Shown: in pieces, positions 38,672-51,200 of the stretch
Layout: every line of letters begins with the position of its first letter
Position numbering within the stretch: the first letter of the stretch is position 1
Source of the DNA: Paralvinella palmiformis
Lineage: Eukaryota; Annelida; Polychaeta; Terebellida; Alvinellidae
Direction of reading: 5' to 3'
Assembly: GCA_025642065.1 (NCBI GenBank)
Contig: JAODUP010000140.1
Coordinates: 505,501-569,500 of the forward strand
DNA: 64,000 bases
Notes under the pieces: generated by a model
The model's input: only the letters and a program-made list of their open reading frames with translations
What the model was told of the DNA's origin: nothing
Database searches by the model: none
Program-made: the position numbers and the translations under genes

Positions 38672-39177
38672 AGGAGGTTAATGCGATCTTAGTCTTAATT
38701 ATTTACACTTACTTACTTATACTTACTTAATTAGTAGATGCCATATCATATTAAAGTTTAATTGTAGCATGTCAAGAAATATTTTCAAAATATACTTTTT
38801 ACGATTAGGCTATATAATAATATCTATAAACTATACTGTATGTATCTATTTACTTATTCATTTATTTAATACTTATTTATATTCAATATTGTCTGTCTTA
38901 TAAAATACATTTCAAACTGATCAATGTTATGCCAGCTACAGAACATCATTAATTCTGTTTCCAGGGTAAAGCATATTAGAATAAATCACGTCGATTAAGA
39001 CGCATATAAAATATTAATATTATTTTTAATAATATTTTTCTATGTTTTCACTCGTCATTCTTTTGTCATATTCTGGCTATAGTGGTGAAGCCTGGTGAAA
39101 GAATATGGAACTTGAGAGACATTTCCGTGGAAAAGTCTAAATCACGCTTATGACGAGAATACCGTATACGCCCATTG

Positions 39178-39197
39178 GAGAGAGAGAGAGAGAGAGA
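39178..39197 (+). repeat. PXK: (GA)n microsatellite abutting the PXK start codon
   Basis: The GA run ends GAGAGA directly at ATG 39198, so it forms the Kozak region and the last part of the 5' UTR. Confidence 0.85.
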
Positions 39198-39296
39198 ATG
39201 GCTCTGGTTGAGGAGAAAGTGTCAAAACTTGAGCTTGACGACACTGTCTTGCTTATCTGCACCATAGAAGCTGCTCATAACTTAAAGGATCACACC
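39198..39296 (+). CDS. PXK: PXK exon 1 (start codon exon)
   Basis: It starts MALVEEKVSKLELDDTVLLI and ends NLKDHT at the donor GTAAGA in phase 0, joining EYVIRVQ of exon 2. This parallels the vertebrate N-terminus (LDDTVPLTAAIEAS...HTEY). The start context is strong, with A at -3 and G at +4. The exon lies directly after a GA microsatellite. The first intron is 4.4 kb. Confidence 0.85.
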
Positions 39297-42200
39297 GTAA
39301 GATATCTGAGATAAAATGTATTATGTTTTGTTATCTTGTCATTTATTATCTTATAAGAGTTTGGACTTTTGTTTACGTCGTTGTCTTTACCTACGCCGCT
39401 ACGGCGCTACGCCGCTAATCATAATCAGATAATACTATTAGTATAATTAGACTTAGTTAGTTAGTAGTAACTAGTATTACTATTTCTATGTATTAGGCTT
39501 ATGACTTACCCTTTCTCACCTTACGCATAACTAGAGCGAAGTTACGCTTATGTCATGATGTGGTTATGATGATTATATCTAGACTAGTATAGATCTAGTA
39601 TAGTATAATCGGACAATAATAGATCTTAGTTCTCTAGTACCCAATATCCAAGTTTGGATTTTGTACTTAATAGGAAGAAGAAAAAAAATTCTTGTCATGA
39701 CATAAGATAAGCCTAAGCATTGAATCATGATGGTGATAAGGGTATTAACTTTTAGGAATCATATAGTGTTGTTGTGTTTTAAGGGTGACCAAAAACATCT
39801 TTCCTTCAGCTGGTAGGAAATATGACGTGCGTATAAGTCAAGGTCGATCTGGGAACTCCCTTTTCCCTACCCCAAAAAACGTCTTATATGTGAGTATATA
39901 CAGTAGTTCACATTTAAAGGATATCTACCACATTCATCTAATATGGCTGAATTTAATTATTGATGCCAAGGAGACATTTTAACAACTTTAATTGTACATG
40001 TTCAATACGTTCAGTTTTTTCATATCCCTATATCTCGGCACCATTACATAATATAGGTAATACCACCTTATCAAACAAGCTGAAATACATCGAACATGGT
40101 ATTCCATTACATGGTGATTCTAATTTCTGCTAATTAATTATGGGTTTAGTTGCTTGCCTTGGTAATGCACCGTGTGCTATATTCCACTTCAATAAATAAC
40201 TAAAAATAACTCTTAAATATTTATAATTTAATACAATATTAAGAAATTTACTTTTGTAACACCACTTTTCAGTTTTCTTAATAATTCTACCATTTCGGAA
40301 TACAACTACTTCGGATTTTTGTAAATTAGCATTCATCCCCCCATTTACTACAGTATCTTTCTAACACTTCCAATTGTTTTTGCAAACCCCCTGCCAAAGC
40401 ACTAGATCTGGATATATAATAGAATATTAACATCTTGAAAACATTCAGATACAAAGATCAATCTGCAGTCGTCGGATCTCAGTAATTCAATAAATTCATT
40501 ACTAAGATAGAATGCAAATAACAATGGTGATAACATACAGCCTTGGCGTATGCTAATGACACATTTAAACCATTCAGTAAGACCATTATCTGTACTTACA
40601 CATGCTTTTAATTGTTCACACATTGATCGTATTACTTTCAAAATTTGTCCATGTATGCCACTTTTCATGAGCTGATGGAATAATAATTATGTTAGAGAAA
40701 AAAGCATGAGAAAAATCTATGAAACCAGCATAGAAATGACCCTTCTTTTTAGATAAATATTGCTAAACCCTGGGGTGGCAATCAATCAGGGTAAATAATT
40801 TTTGTAGTCTTCGCTTATATCCAGAGTTATAATGTTTGCATAATTTTAATTATCGTTCAGGAATATTTAATGGGTTGTGCTTGCAAGATAAGTGAAATCC
40901 ACGCTGGTAAAATATTAAAGCATTTATAGTAGTTCTAGAATAATTTAGTTTTGCCTGATGTCCTAGATTTCAACATTTTTAATTGATCACCAAGTTACTT
41001 CTTGGTTATATCTTGACCTTGACATTTCCTGTTCTTTTGAGAGTTTGCAATTTTGAAATGTTACAAAAAAGTTACCAGTAAATCAGTGTTAACAACTTAC
41101 AGAGCTGCCAACCATTACGATTTCTGCAGAATCATTACGATTTTCTGTTCTTCATTACACCCATTCTCTGAAAAATATGATAAATCTGCCTCTTCCCATA
41201 ATAGTTCCATATGGTCATATAATGGTGCAGTTCTGTCACTATCTTAGCCACATACTGTATCACATGGCTTGCATGCTTGTATTTCGGGGAGTATCCCCAG
41301 GCTGTTACTTGTTCAGCACAGCCTCTGTGGTGCTGATCACACTGCAGTTGCTTTGGACTGCATGACTTGAAGTTAAAAGCCTTTGTTGCACCAGCGAATC
41401 AGAATGGTGGATTTTTTCCAGGAGGGCCCTGAATTTTGTGGGGGTGATGTATTTTACCTACGCAGGAGATACTCTCTTTAGTACGTTTCCTTATACAGAG
41501 ATAGTGAAAAAATAGGCCAGTGGTCCAAGATGCCCGGGACGTATAGATTGTGTCTTCAGGCTAGTCAGTAGTCTAAAACACTAGCCCAACCAGCCTATTG
41601 CCATTTTGAGATATACAGTAGTCTCTAATTTGTTTATCTTAGAATGATTTTCCACTGTTTTGGAGCTCTTCACGATGAAAAAGGGTATCATAGTTTAAAA
41701 CACCTGTGTTGATACCTCACCAACCGTCGCTAAAAAGCACCGTTCCTTGTTGTAGGCTGGATTTTGGGCCAATTGTATAAATATATTCTTGAAGGATGGG
41801 AGAGATTTTGGTGAGCTGGTAAACCTCCATTTTACATTATGATGGTCAGCTGACTCAAATACTCTCTCCTGATTGGCTAGTTGTCTTCGTTTACAGTAAA
41901 TAAAAGCACATGGTCTTGTTTATATGGTGGATTTCTCTGTCTCTTTCATGTTTATTTCTTTGATCACTGTGGTTGTTTGCATTTTATGTTAATATTATGA
42001 TAATAAATAATAGAGGAATCCTATAAAGATTTTAGTATAGTGTAGAATATGTAGGGTAATCATGTACTGAAAGTGCAGACTTGTGCATGATGATTTAATT
42101 GTTATTAAATGTGGGGGAAATCTGATTAAATGAAAGAAAAAAAACAGTTGAACCTTTCACAAAAGAAAACCTATTATGTTAAATTGTTTTGGTATAAATA

Positions 42201-45200
42201 AATTACATGGTTTCATGGTGCATTGTGTCATGTCAGCAGTAGGTTGCATTTCGTGTGAAAATTATTACTCTTTCCAATTTTTAAAAGTTGCATAACAGAG
42301 CCACTTTTGGGATTCCCTGTTAAATGAAACAATTTCTAAGCCTAGGAATTATTTCGGCCAAAGATAAAGGTTCAAGTAGTCCATGCCTTCTTAGTGCTCT
42401 GATGATTTAAAGCAATGGAAACTTGTGTGTAAATGATAAAATTCCACAACCAATGCACCTTGTAGTTGATAATAAATAATCTCTCTCTATATATATATAT
42501 ATAGATATAGATAGATAGATAGAGTTAGTTGTCTGTACAGTCTTTAGCCATATTTTGCCATGAATGGAAGACATGGAACAAATTTGTTCCTAGTCTCTGA
42601 CTCCATAATTTTTAGCAATTTGAGTTTTAGATTCCACTTTGTCAAAGAGCTTAGAACTTTGTGTCAGTAAGTACTGCTTTACGTTTGTTAGCCATTGTGA
42701 TATTTGATTACTGATGTTGTTTGTTTTGTTGTTCGGGTAGAATCCCCAGGCTGTCGTTTAATCAGCACAGCCTCTATGTTGGAGTGGTTGAGAGACTTCC
42801 TCCCCCACCACTCACAGGGGAGCAGTACGGAAAGATGGAGCCGAAATACCCTGAGGGTGGTCACTGCCAGAGTGTTTTACGTCCTCAGGGGTTTTTAACG
42901 TCCCCCTTTATTTTAAATAATTCAGTGGAAACAGCAGCGCCATTTAATGTGGTCAGCCACCCACAAGATTACTGATAGAAAATTGTGTCTATTTAAACAG
43001 GTTGACAAGCCAATCCAAAGTTCACAGTTTATCGTAACACCACAATACCCTTTGAAGTGAAAGGTGTCAATATCTACTCACCATCTACCTTAGAGTAACC
43101 TTCTTACAGGTTATATAGGGTGTTATATCAACTTTGTATATTATTATATTATAAGTAACAATAAAATTGCATGTTTCTGTCATGAAAACAATGCAGTTAA
43201 ATTTGATTGTCATTTTTATATTGGTTGTTGCATTTAAGATTGCAATGATCACAATGGTCATTAAAATTTCAAACATCACATTTTGTCATAACCATCACAA
43301 ATTATATTGATTTAATGCTGCTGGGACTGAAAAGTCACTTCCAATTAAGCAAGTTTTCATTATATAAAATTCTTATATCCCAGTTTCTTTACTATGGAAA
43401 TTTGTCAGACCAGCTAACCACTTCAATTTAAGCTACTGTTTCATTATATCCTAGTTATTTATAATAAACTTTTACTGTATATCTCACTTTTAATCTTTGA
43501 TGACCATGAGCACTATGCTTTCATGAGAGTTATATGCTTGCCGTTTTCAGCCCACAAAACAGGATATCAAATAGTTATATCTATTTAAAATTGTAAAATA
43601 ATAATAATAATACATGATCAGTAGGTGATACTGATGTTAGTAGACTATTATAAGTGTTGTTCTGTATTATTCCAGGAATATGTAATTCGCGTACAGAAAG
43701 GCCCCATACCGGAAAACAGTTGGACTGTGTTGAGGCGCTATTCTCAGTTCGTTAATCTGGAAAATGAACTTAGAATTGCTGGCATTGGTCTGCCTCTGCC
43801 ACCGAAAAAAATCCTTGGTAAGATGGACAGAGAATTTATTGCAGAGCGACAGCAAGGTCTTCAGGTTAGCTACTAGTTGTATATTTTAATAATATCAGTA
43901 TAGATCGCTTTCATTTCATTCAGTATAGATCACATATGGTTTTCAGTACATTATCGCTCCCTGTAAAGTATTATGGATTTAATAATAAAAAATTGTTGAT
44001 GCATTACTTAACAGAAACAAAATATTACACAATCTCTTTATGGATAAAACAGTGACTGTTCATTTGTAAGTGTCCACTTTTCTAATAGCCACCCTATATA
44101 ATTAGTGAAAAACAGCAGAGTTAGCAAATTATGTAATCGTAATCTGTTTTTGTGGTCAGTACTTATGATATCTTATCTCTGACCATAGATTGCAATCCAG
44201 AGCTGTAACCTTTTCCCCATTGTGTCCACAAAAATGAGTATGGGTTCCATAATCCAAATTGTCTGTGGATATGGTAGATGGTGTTATGTCATAATGTGTG
44301 CTGTACAAGGAATTTAGTTTTTGTTGCTCAGATTAGTTTTTAAAGTTGATTCCAGGAATTTATTCTTCATTTTATTCAGTACCATATATGATCTTGTTTA
44401 AGACAAGGAAATTGTTCTAGAGCATATTAGGCTTCGGGCAGTTGTCTTATACAGAAGATACTCCTGTATCCAAGAGTGGAATTTTTCATCAAACAAACAG
44501 ACAGCCTGTGGGCAATAATGGGAAAAATATATATTTCTGACTGTCTGCACAGTACCATATAATATTTTGCAAACCTTTACCACTGGCACAATTATATTAC
44601 TTGTAATTATTTGTCTGTACTGGAAGTTAAGAGTAGATAGTTATTTCCGAAGTCAATTTACTGTCCAGAAGATATTCCCCAAAATTAATTATGATGTATT
44701 TTTAATGGAATGGTAGAATTTAAAATTGTGTGTGCTTTTTTCAAAATATTTCACATACATTGTCACATAGCAGAACTTTGTTAATAATTCTTACTTAGAA
44801 TTAAAAAAATATGAATGGAAATCGAACAGAGGAAGACAAAAAGGATTTTTTTACCAGGGTTTCAGACAATTCCCTTTGAATTGACCATGAGTGTGATTCA
44901 GCTAATATTCAAAGTCATCTTATACATGAACATTAAAAGGTATATTACAAATACATCTCAGTGGCTGTTTAATTAATTTATTCTTTGTTAAATGATCATA
45001 TAGGATCATGATGACCACATGCTATTGATCTTGCATTTGTGTGGTCACTGGAACAGATAAGCCACTCCCATAGCACAGTGGACACTGTGCAACATTATGC
45101 TCGAAGTGGGCTGTTTCCATAGCAAGTCTCTCATCTTCCATATATCCCAGATGTAACCATTGCTGAGGCTGAACTAACTACTCACTCACTGAAACATAAA

Positions 45201-48200
45201 ATTGTTCAATATTTTTATCTACATGAGATTGATTTATTACAATAGCCATGATACAGGGATGGAACTCCCATTAGTCGTCTAGTCAAATTATTAGTTGATA
45301 TTTCCATGGTATGTTAAACCAACAAACAAACAAACTTGGACATATTTCTAGTGTAATTTCATATCATATTTTAGGTGCCATCATCCAGAAAGAATGTCTT
45401 TATTGCAAGAAATCTCAATTTGTGTCCAAATAGCCATCATATCCAAGACTTGTACACTATTCACAAGTGCAGCTGTGTTCCAGTTTTGTGATAGTAATTT
45501 ATTGAATCAATTATGAATTATATTAACTATATAAATGTATTTTGTTTAAACAGTTTTCAAGACTAGTAGAACTTTTGACAGACAGATATGTTTCTAGTTC
45601 TCCTTTGTAGTAAAACTGTATAGTATTATTATACATCCGTGTATGAGAAATATTTCGAAGGGTTGTTGGTTAGAATAGATGTTTTACAAGAACGTATGGA
45701 CTGGAGAGTACTGCCATAGTTCAGTTGGTGCACACCATCATTCAGATCTCCAAGTTGGAGTTCAAATCCCAGTGGCACTTGTATCTGTGAGAAGTTTCAT
45801 AATTCTTGAAGGAATCATCCCTCAGCCATAATTTCCACTCCGACAAACAGATCATTATCAAGGGGCCATAACCAAATTAGACAAACCTCTTGATATAAGT
45901 GTATGATTATTTGATCATAGATGCCAAGATGCCAATTAATGGTCTTTGATGATATGATCATTTATATATTTTATGAAGGCTCAAGTTATAATATTATTAT
46001 TATAAGTCTCTACATTAAATGTTTTAGATTAATGTACACTCTATGTTTGTTCTAGATTGTGATTTAATTTGTATTTTGTTCAATAATCTATTTACCAGGA
46101 TTTTCTTGATGCAGTTTTGAAGCATCATATGTTAGCCATTAGTAAACCAGTAAGGATATTTCTAGATGAGGCTAACTTTGCAGCAAATTTACAAGGTTTG
46201 TGGTGTGTGTGTGTGTGTGTGTGAAGACATACAAAAATATAAATTTTTCTATTATATTCTGTCCAAAATGATAGCTTGCCTGTCAGAAAATTTATCTTTG
46301 TGACATGTATTAATGTTATTTTCTTGCTTACAAAAATTAACTTTGCATCATATATATTATTACGTATCATTTCAGAGACAGCTTTACGGCATATATCGAT
46401 GTTTTTTAGATCTGAGTCACATTGGGAAGTGGTAGAACCTCTTCCAGATATAGGTGTGTAGATTTTTATATTTTTGAAAGAAATCCTGGACATATTAGAT
46501 ATGTATTATATTAGAACATTAACACTATAGTCCAGCATCTGACTAGTTACCCAAAATCTGTATTTTATAGGTTGGCGAATACGAAAGAAATATTTCCTGA
46601 TAAAAGACAAACGTCAGGCAAGAGAAAAGTATTTATTGTCATGGGTAAGTTATTGCTATGTGTACTATGTAAATCTGGATTTAACTGGTATTATTGTCAA
46701 GATCATGTAATGTCTAAAGTTGGTCAGACACTATGTGGGGCTCCATGGATAGAATAATAAGCTACAGACATGCCAACATTTTGTTGATACACTACTTTGT
46801 CATTTTCTCCTGATCGCTTTCAGTATTTTGTAACAATATAATGGCCAACTAATATAATGCAGCTCCATTGAAAAGAATGCTCAATTGCCATGCAAGTGCA
46901 CACACACACACACACTCACAAATATGTATAATGCACACACCCTTTTAAATAGAAACATTTCCGGAAAAACCTAGTTTTGGTGTATGACACCGAGGAGAAA
47001 CCGGGAAAATCTGCAGCTGCATGTTAAATATATTTAATTTCATGAAATAAATTGATCTGTCACCAAATGAGTAGTAAGTGGATCACAACACCATGAAGAC
47101 CTCGTGAGATGTTTGGGTGATAATCGTGGATGGAAAGATGGAGGAATCATCCAGTGAAATTTGATTCAATACAGTTGATTCCATCGGGAGACAGCATCTA
47201 TATGCACCCCTGGCTCAGCCAACCTGACATTGGCGGCATCCCAACCATTTCGATGCAGAAGTGTACTGGAGATGAATACAGAACTGCCAACCATTACAAT
47301 TTCTGCGGAATCATTACGATTTTCTGTTTTTCATTATGCCTGTACTCTGAAAACTACGATAAATCTGCCTTTTCACGTAATAGTTCCATATGGTACAGTT
47401 CTGACAATGTCTTAGCTGCACACTGTATCACACGGCCTGTATTTCGGGGACTATACCGAGGCTGTTGCTTGTTCAGCACAGCCTCTGTCCTGCTCACCAC
47501 ACGGCAGTTGCTCTAGACTGGTGCATTTGTTCCAGGAGGGCCCTGAATTTTGTGGGGGTGATGTCTTTTACCTATGCTGGAGATCCTCTGTTTCATCAAA
47601 TGTTTCCTGGTACAGATATAGTGAATATATTTGGCAGTGGTGCAGGGCTGGACAAATGAGGCAAGATATGCAGTAGTCTCTAGTTCATTTATCGTTCAAT
47701 GATTTTCCGCTGTTTTTGAGCTCTTCACAGTGGAAATCATAGTTTAAAACAGCTGCATCGATAGTTAGATTTAGATTGATGTGTAGTTGTTGGTGTAGGT
47801 ATAAGTATAATTGATAATTCCTCCTAATTAATTGACAAGTCAACACACTGGGCCTGAATGCGAGTATTTTCCTCATCTTATTGCATAACTTCATTTAAAA
47901 TAAAGTAGTATTTGTCTGTACACGGAAGCCTATTACTCTATACTAGTCTATACAAGGATGTGCCACCCTTGCCCCTACCTTGGTGTGTCTTTTTAGCCCT
48001 TTTTGTAATTTTCAGGGGGTTGTTGTTTCGGGCCGTGTTTTGACAGCACTTACACTTCGGATTTATTCATTGGTATTTGATGTATGCTTCTTTGCACAAT
48101 TATGTGCAACACGATAGACCATTTTAAATGTTTAATAATGACAATATGGAACCCGTAACAGAGGTTAAACAAGGCCACGTGGAGTTATTGGGGTCTTTGT

Positions 48201-51200
48201 TTGGCAAAGATGACGTCACATTCCGAATTTTTCTGAAGATTCTCTATTAAAGTTTCACCATGTGAGATGCTAGCAAAGCAACTTTTAAAACCACTGGAAC
48301 TTTTCATCTATTTTAGCACGAACTAATTTACATTGTGAAATGTTTGGTTTCAGAGCCAGCTGGGACCTGATAAACAATTGTCAGAGAAGGACTTAGATTT
48401 GTGTATGAAGACTTTCTCATCATTCCAGGTTAGTATTGCAGCATAATGTGTGATGTTTATCAGCTTTGAGTAGCTCCACATTTATGATAGGCCTTATACC
48501 ATAAAAACACTTGTATTAGGTGAGCTAAACGGATAAATCAAGGTAAATATTTTACCCTGAAATTATTTTATCAGGCGTATCCCCGCCATAGAAGTCAAGG
48601 ACAACTAATGAAGTATTGGATGCCAGTTTTTAAAGTGTATCCTTTCTAGTGATATGATTAAATCCTTCAAAATCGAAATCATTCTCGTCATTCGTGAAAA
48701 AGGTGGCCCAGTCATAGTCCGGAATCTCATGTGTAGTAGAAGAATCTTCATAATAAACAGGATAGCCGTTGTTGTCCTCCACATCCTCAGTTTCATCAAC
48801 ACCTTCCCCAAGAAAATCATTATACAGGGCATCCATCATCTTCTGTTCTGTCCATCTTGTTAGAAATTCCACACTTTAAGGACGACTTGTGTACCATTTC
48901 TTCAGGAATATGCTCCCACACAAGTTTCACTCACCTAATGACCAGGGGAGTTGATGGTTTCTTTAGGTTACCAGTAGCTTTCACTGGTTTATTGCCCTCT
49001 GTCATCTAATAGACCGATCCACGCAAAATGCATTGCATCGGTTACCAACTACAGTCTATGGTTAGAACAAGAGCACTCTCATGTACTTGCCACACAGCTA
49101 TGGCACCAGTTGTTAATCAGGAGATGGCTTTTCACTAATGGAAAATACTGGAAATCTTTCAGAAAATTTTTTCATTTTACACAGAGATTGAGACTATTAT
49201 TTCAGCTGAATGATTGTGTCTTTCCAAAAGATTTAATACAATATTATATTAGAGTATTAACACCTCTTGACATTTACATGCAGTAAACATTGCATGAATG
49301 GCTGATTCAGAAAATAAAATAGTTCACTTTAACTACAAGATATCATGTTTAAATACCAATGTTACAGTAACAGGAATCACCCATTGTATTATAATCTATA
49401 TGATCATTGATTTTATCCATTCACATCGTATATTCTGCCAAAAGATAAAAAGCTGTTTGCCACTACCTTTGATTTCCATTCATAATTGTTTTGATGTTAA
49501 AATTAATAAACAGTCTTCTCACTGCAAACACACCTGATTGTAACTTCAGTTGATAACTGTTTAATTAATTGTTTCACAACAATTAGTGAACAACATCATT
49601 AAGGAGCTATTGTATTTTTTTATGAAGAAACAGCAATGTCTTTGATTACTCATTTTTCTTTTAATCAGTGATTAACTTCCTTCACAAATACTTGGCCCAT
49701 GTACCTTTAAACAATTGTGAGCAATGATTTCTATATTGCTAATCATCTGGTAGTTAACAGAACATCAAGTATTATAACATAAAGACTGATATGTTTAGGA
49801 AATCCTGTATATAAAATAATCTTTGGCCTTGTAACCATAATGAGTATGGATGATGTATTAGAAAATAGTGAATCCTGTGATCAGCAGTTCCATGGTGCGC
49901 ATGTTTCCAGGGCAAGAAGTAAGTTCGTGGATTGTTTGGTGTCATACGTTACGTTTTACTCATTTTTGTTTATAAAAAAAATCAAGATGAAATTAAAAGA
50001 CGCCAGTTAATATTTATTGTAATAGTTAAGTTAGGCTTTATTAATTAAATAACAATGGATTAATAGGCAGTGATGTGGCAATTTTGTTCTGACACTGGCT
50101 AGTTTTGGGTAGAATCCTATAGTACCATGTCCCAGGATGGCCCAAAACGGCTTTTCTTCAGATGGTAGAAAATACGTATATAACTATAACTCGAAATGCT
50201 TTTGAAAACTTTTTTCAAAATAATTGACTTCTCACCGGTAGAACTTTATTATGTTTTGATTATTTTCTGTAGCATCCATATTTGTGTCCTGTAAAGTTTG
50301 CTAGCTGTAATGACACATGTGGTATTACAATCAGACAGTATTATATGCAAGGCACTCTACGAGACTACATATGTAAGGTAATGTTTATCATCATACTCCA
50401 GTGTATTTTCTAGTGAGAAATCAATTTGTGGCGGTATTGCATGTGTCTGTGTCTGTCTGTGTGTGTGTGTGTGTGTGTGTGTATCCTATCCACAATATTT
50501 AATTACCTATTTGGCCTTGTTACTTTTATTTATAATATAAGTGACTATTGTGCTTGCTGATTCTCTTTCAGAGTAAACCAAGGCAGCCATTTCTGAAGAA
50601 ATATGCATCACCAAAATATTACCAGATGTTACCATTCTCTGACATACAAAGATACGGAAGGCAGCTGTTAGAGATTCTGAAATATTTACATAGTAAAGGC
50701 TACTATTATGGACATATGCATGCTGGTAATGTTATAATAGATGGAGATAATAATTGTCAGCTTCTAGATCTGGAAAATATTATACTCGGCCTGCCTTCAT
50801 ATTACAGGGCACACTTAACACAATACAGGAAAATACAGGTAGTGGCTTTGTTTAAATTTGGCTCTGTATTTATCATATTCATCACGTGACGTATTAAAAT
50901 ATTGTAATTTCCCTTTTTATGTAGGTGTTTTCATCACTGCACTGAAAGCACGCAAAAATCTTTAACTGAATTGAATGTTGTGTTAATATTTTATTATTAT
51001 CATTGTTATCAATTTTAATTGTTGTTACTTTGACAGAGCCTCGAGTCTGTTGACGTTTACTGTTTTGGTCAGCTGTTGTACGAGATGACATTTGGAAGAT
51101 CACTTAATGTTGCAACGTGTGATGTTTATCCTTATCACTGTCCACCTGAATTACGTCAGTACCTGATATGTAATATTTAAATTGTGTGTGTGTGTGTGTG

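Larger units (their letters stand above)
38408..39197. promoter_or_regulatory. PXK: Upstream region and probable 5' UTR of PXK
   Basis: A 42-nt (TA)n microsatellite occupies 38628-38669. The last stretch before the PXK start codon is a (GA)n run at 39178-39197. A tiny upstream open frame (ATG at 39105, stop at 39138-39140) would be in the leader if transcription starts before it. No TATA box can be distinguished from the AT-rich background, and the transcription start is unknown. Confidence 0.4.
39297..43675. other. PXK intron 1: LINE remnant, pogo-type MITE end, dispersed repeats
   Basis: In order this intron holds a pogo-type MITE end (39780-39905), a minus-strand LINE remnant (39940-40840), a dispersed repeat copy (41098-41705), a partial third copy (about 42735-42900) and a short (TA)n/(GATA)n microsatellite at 42481-42525. 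No additional PXK exon is needed between exons 1 and 2. Confidence 0.6.
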
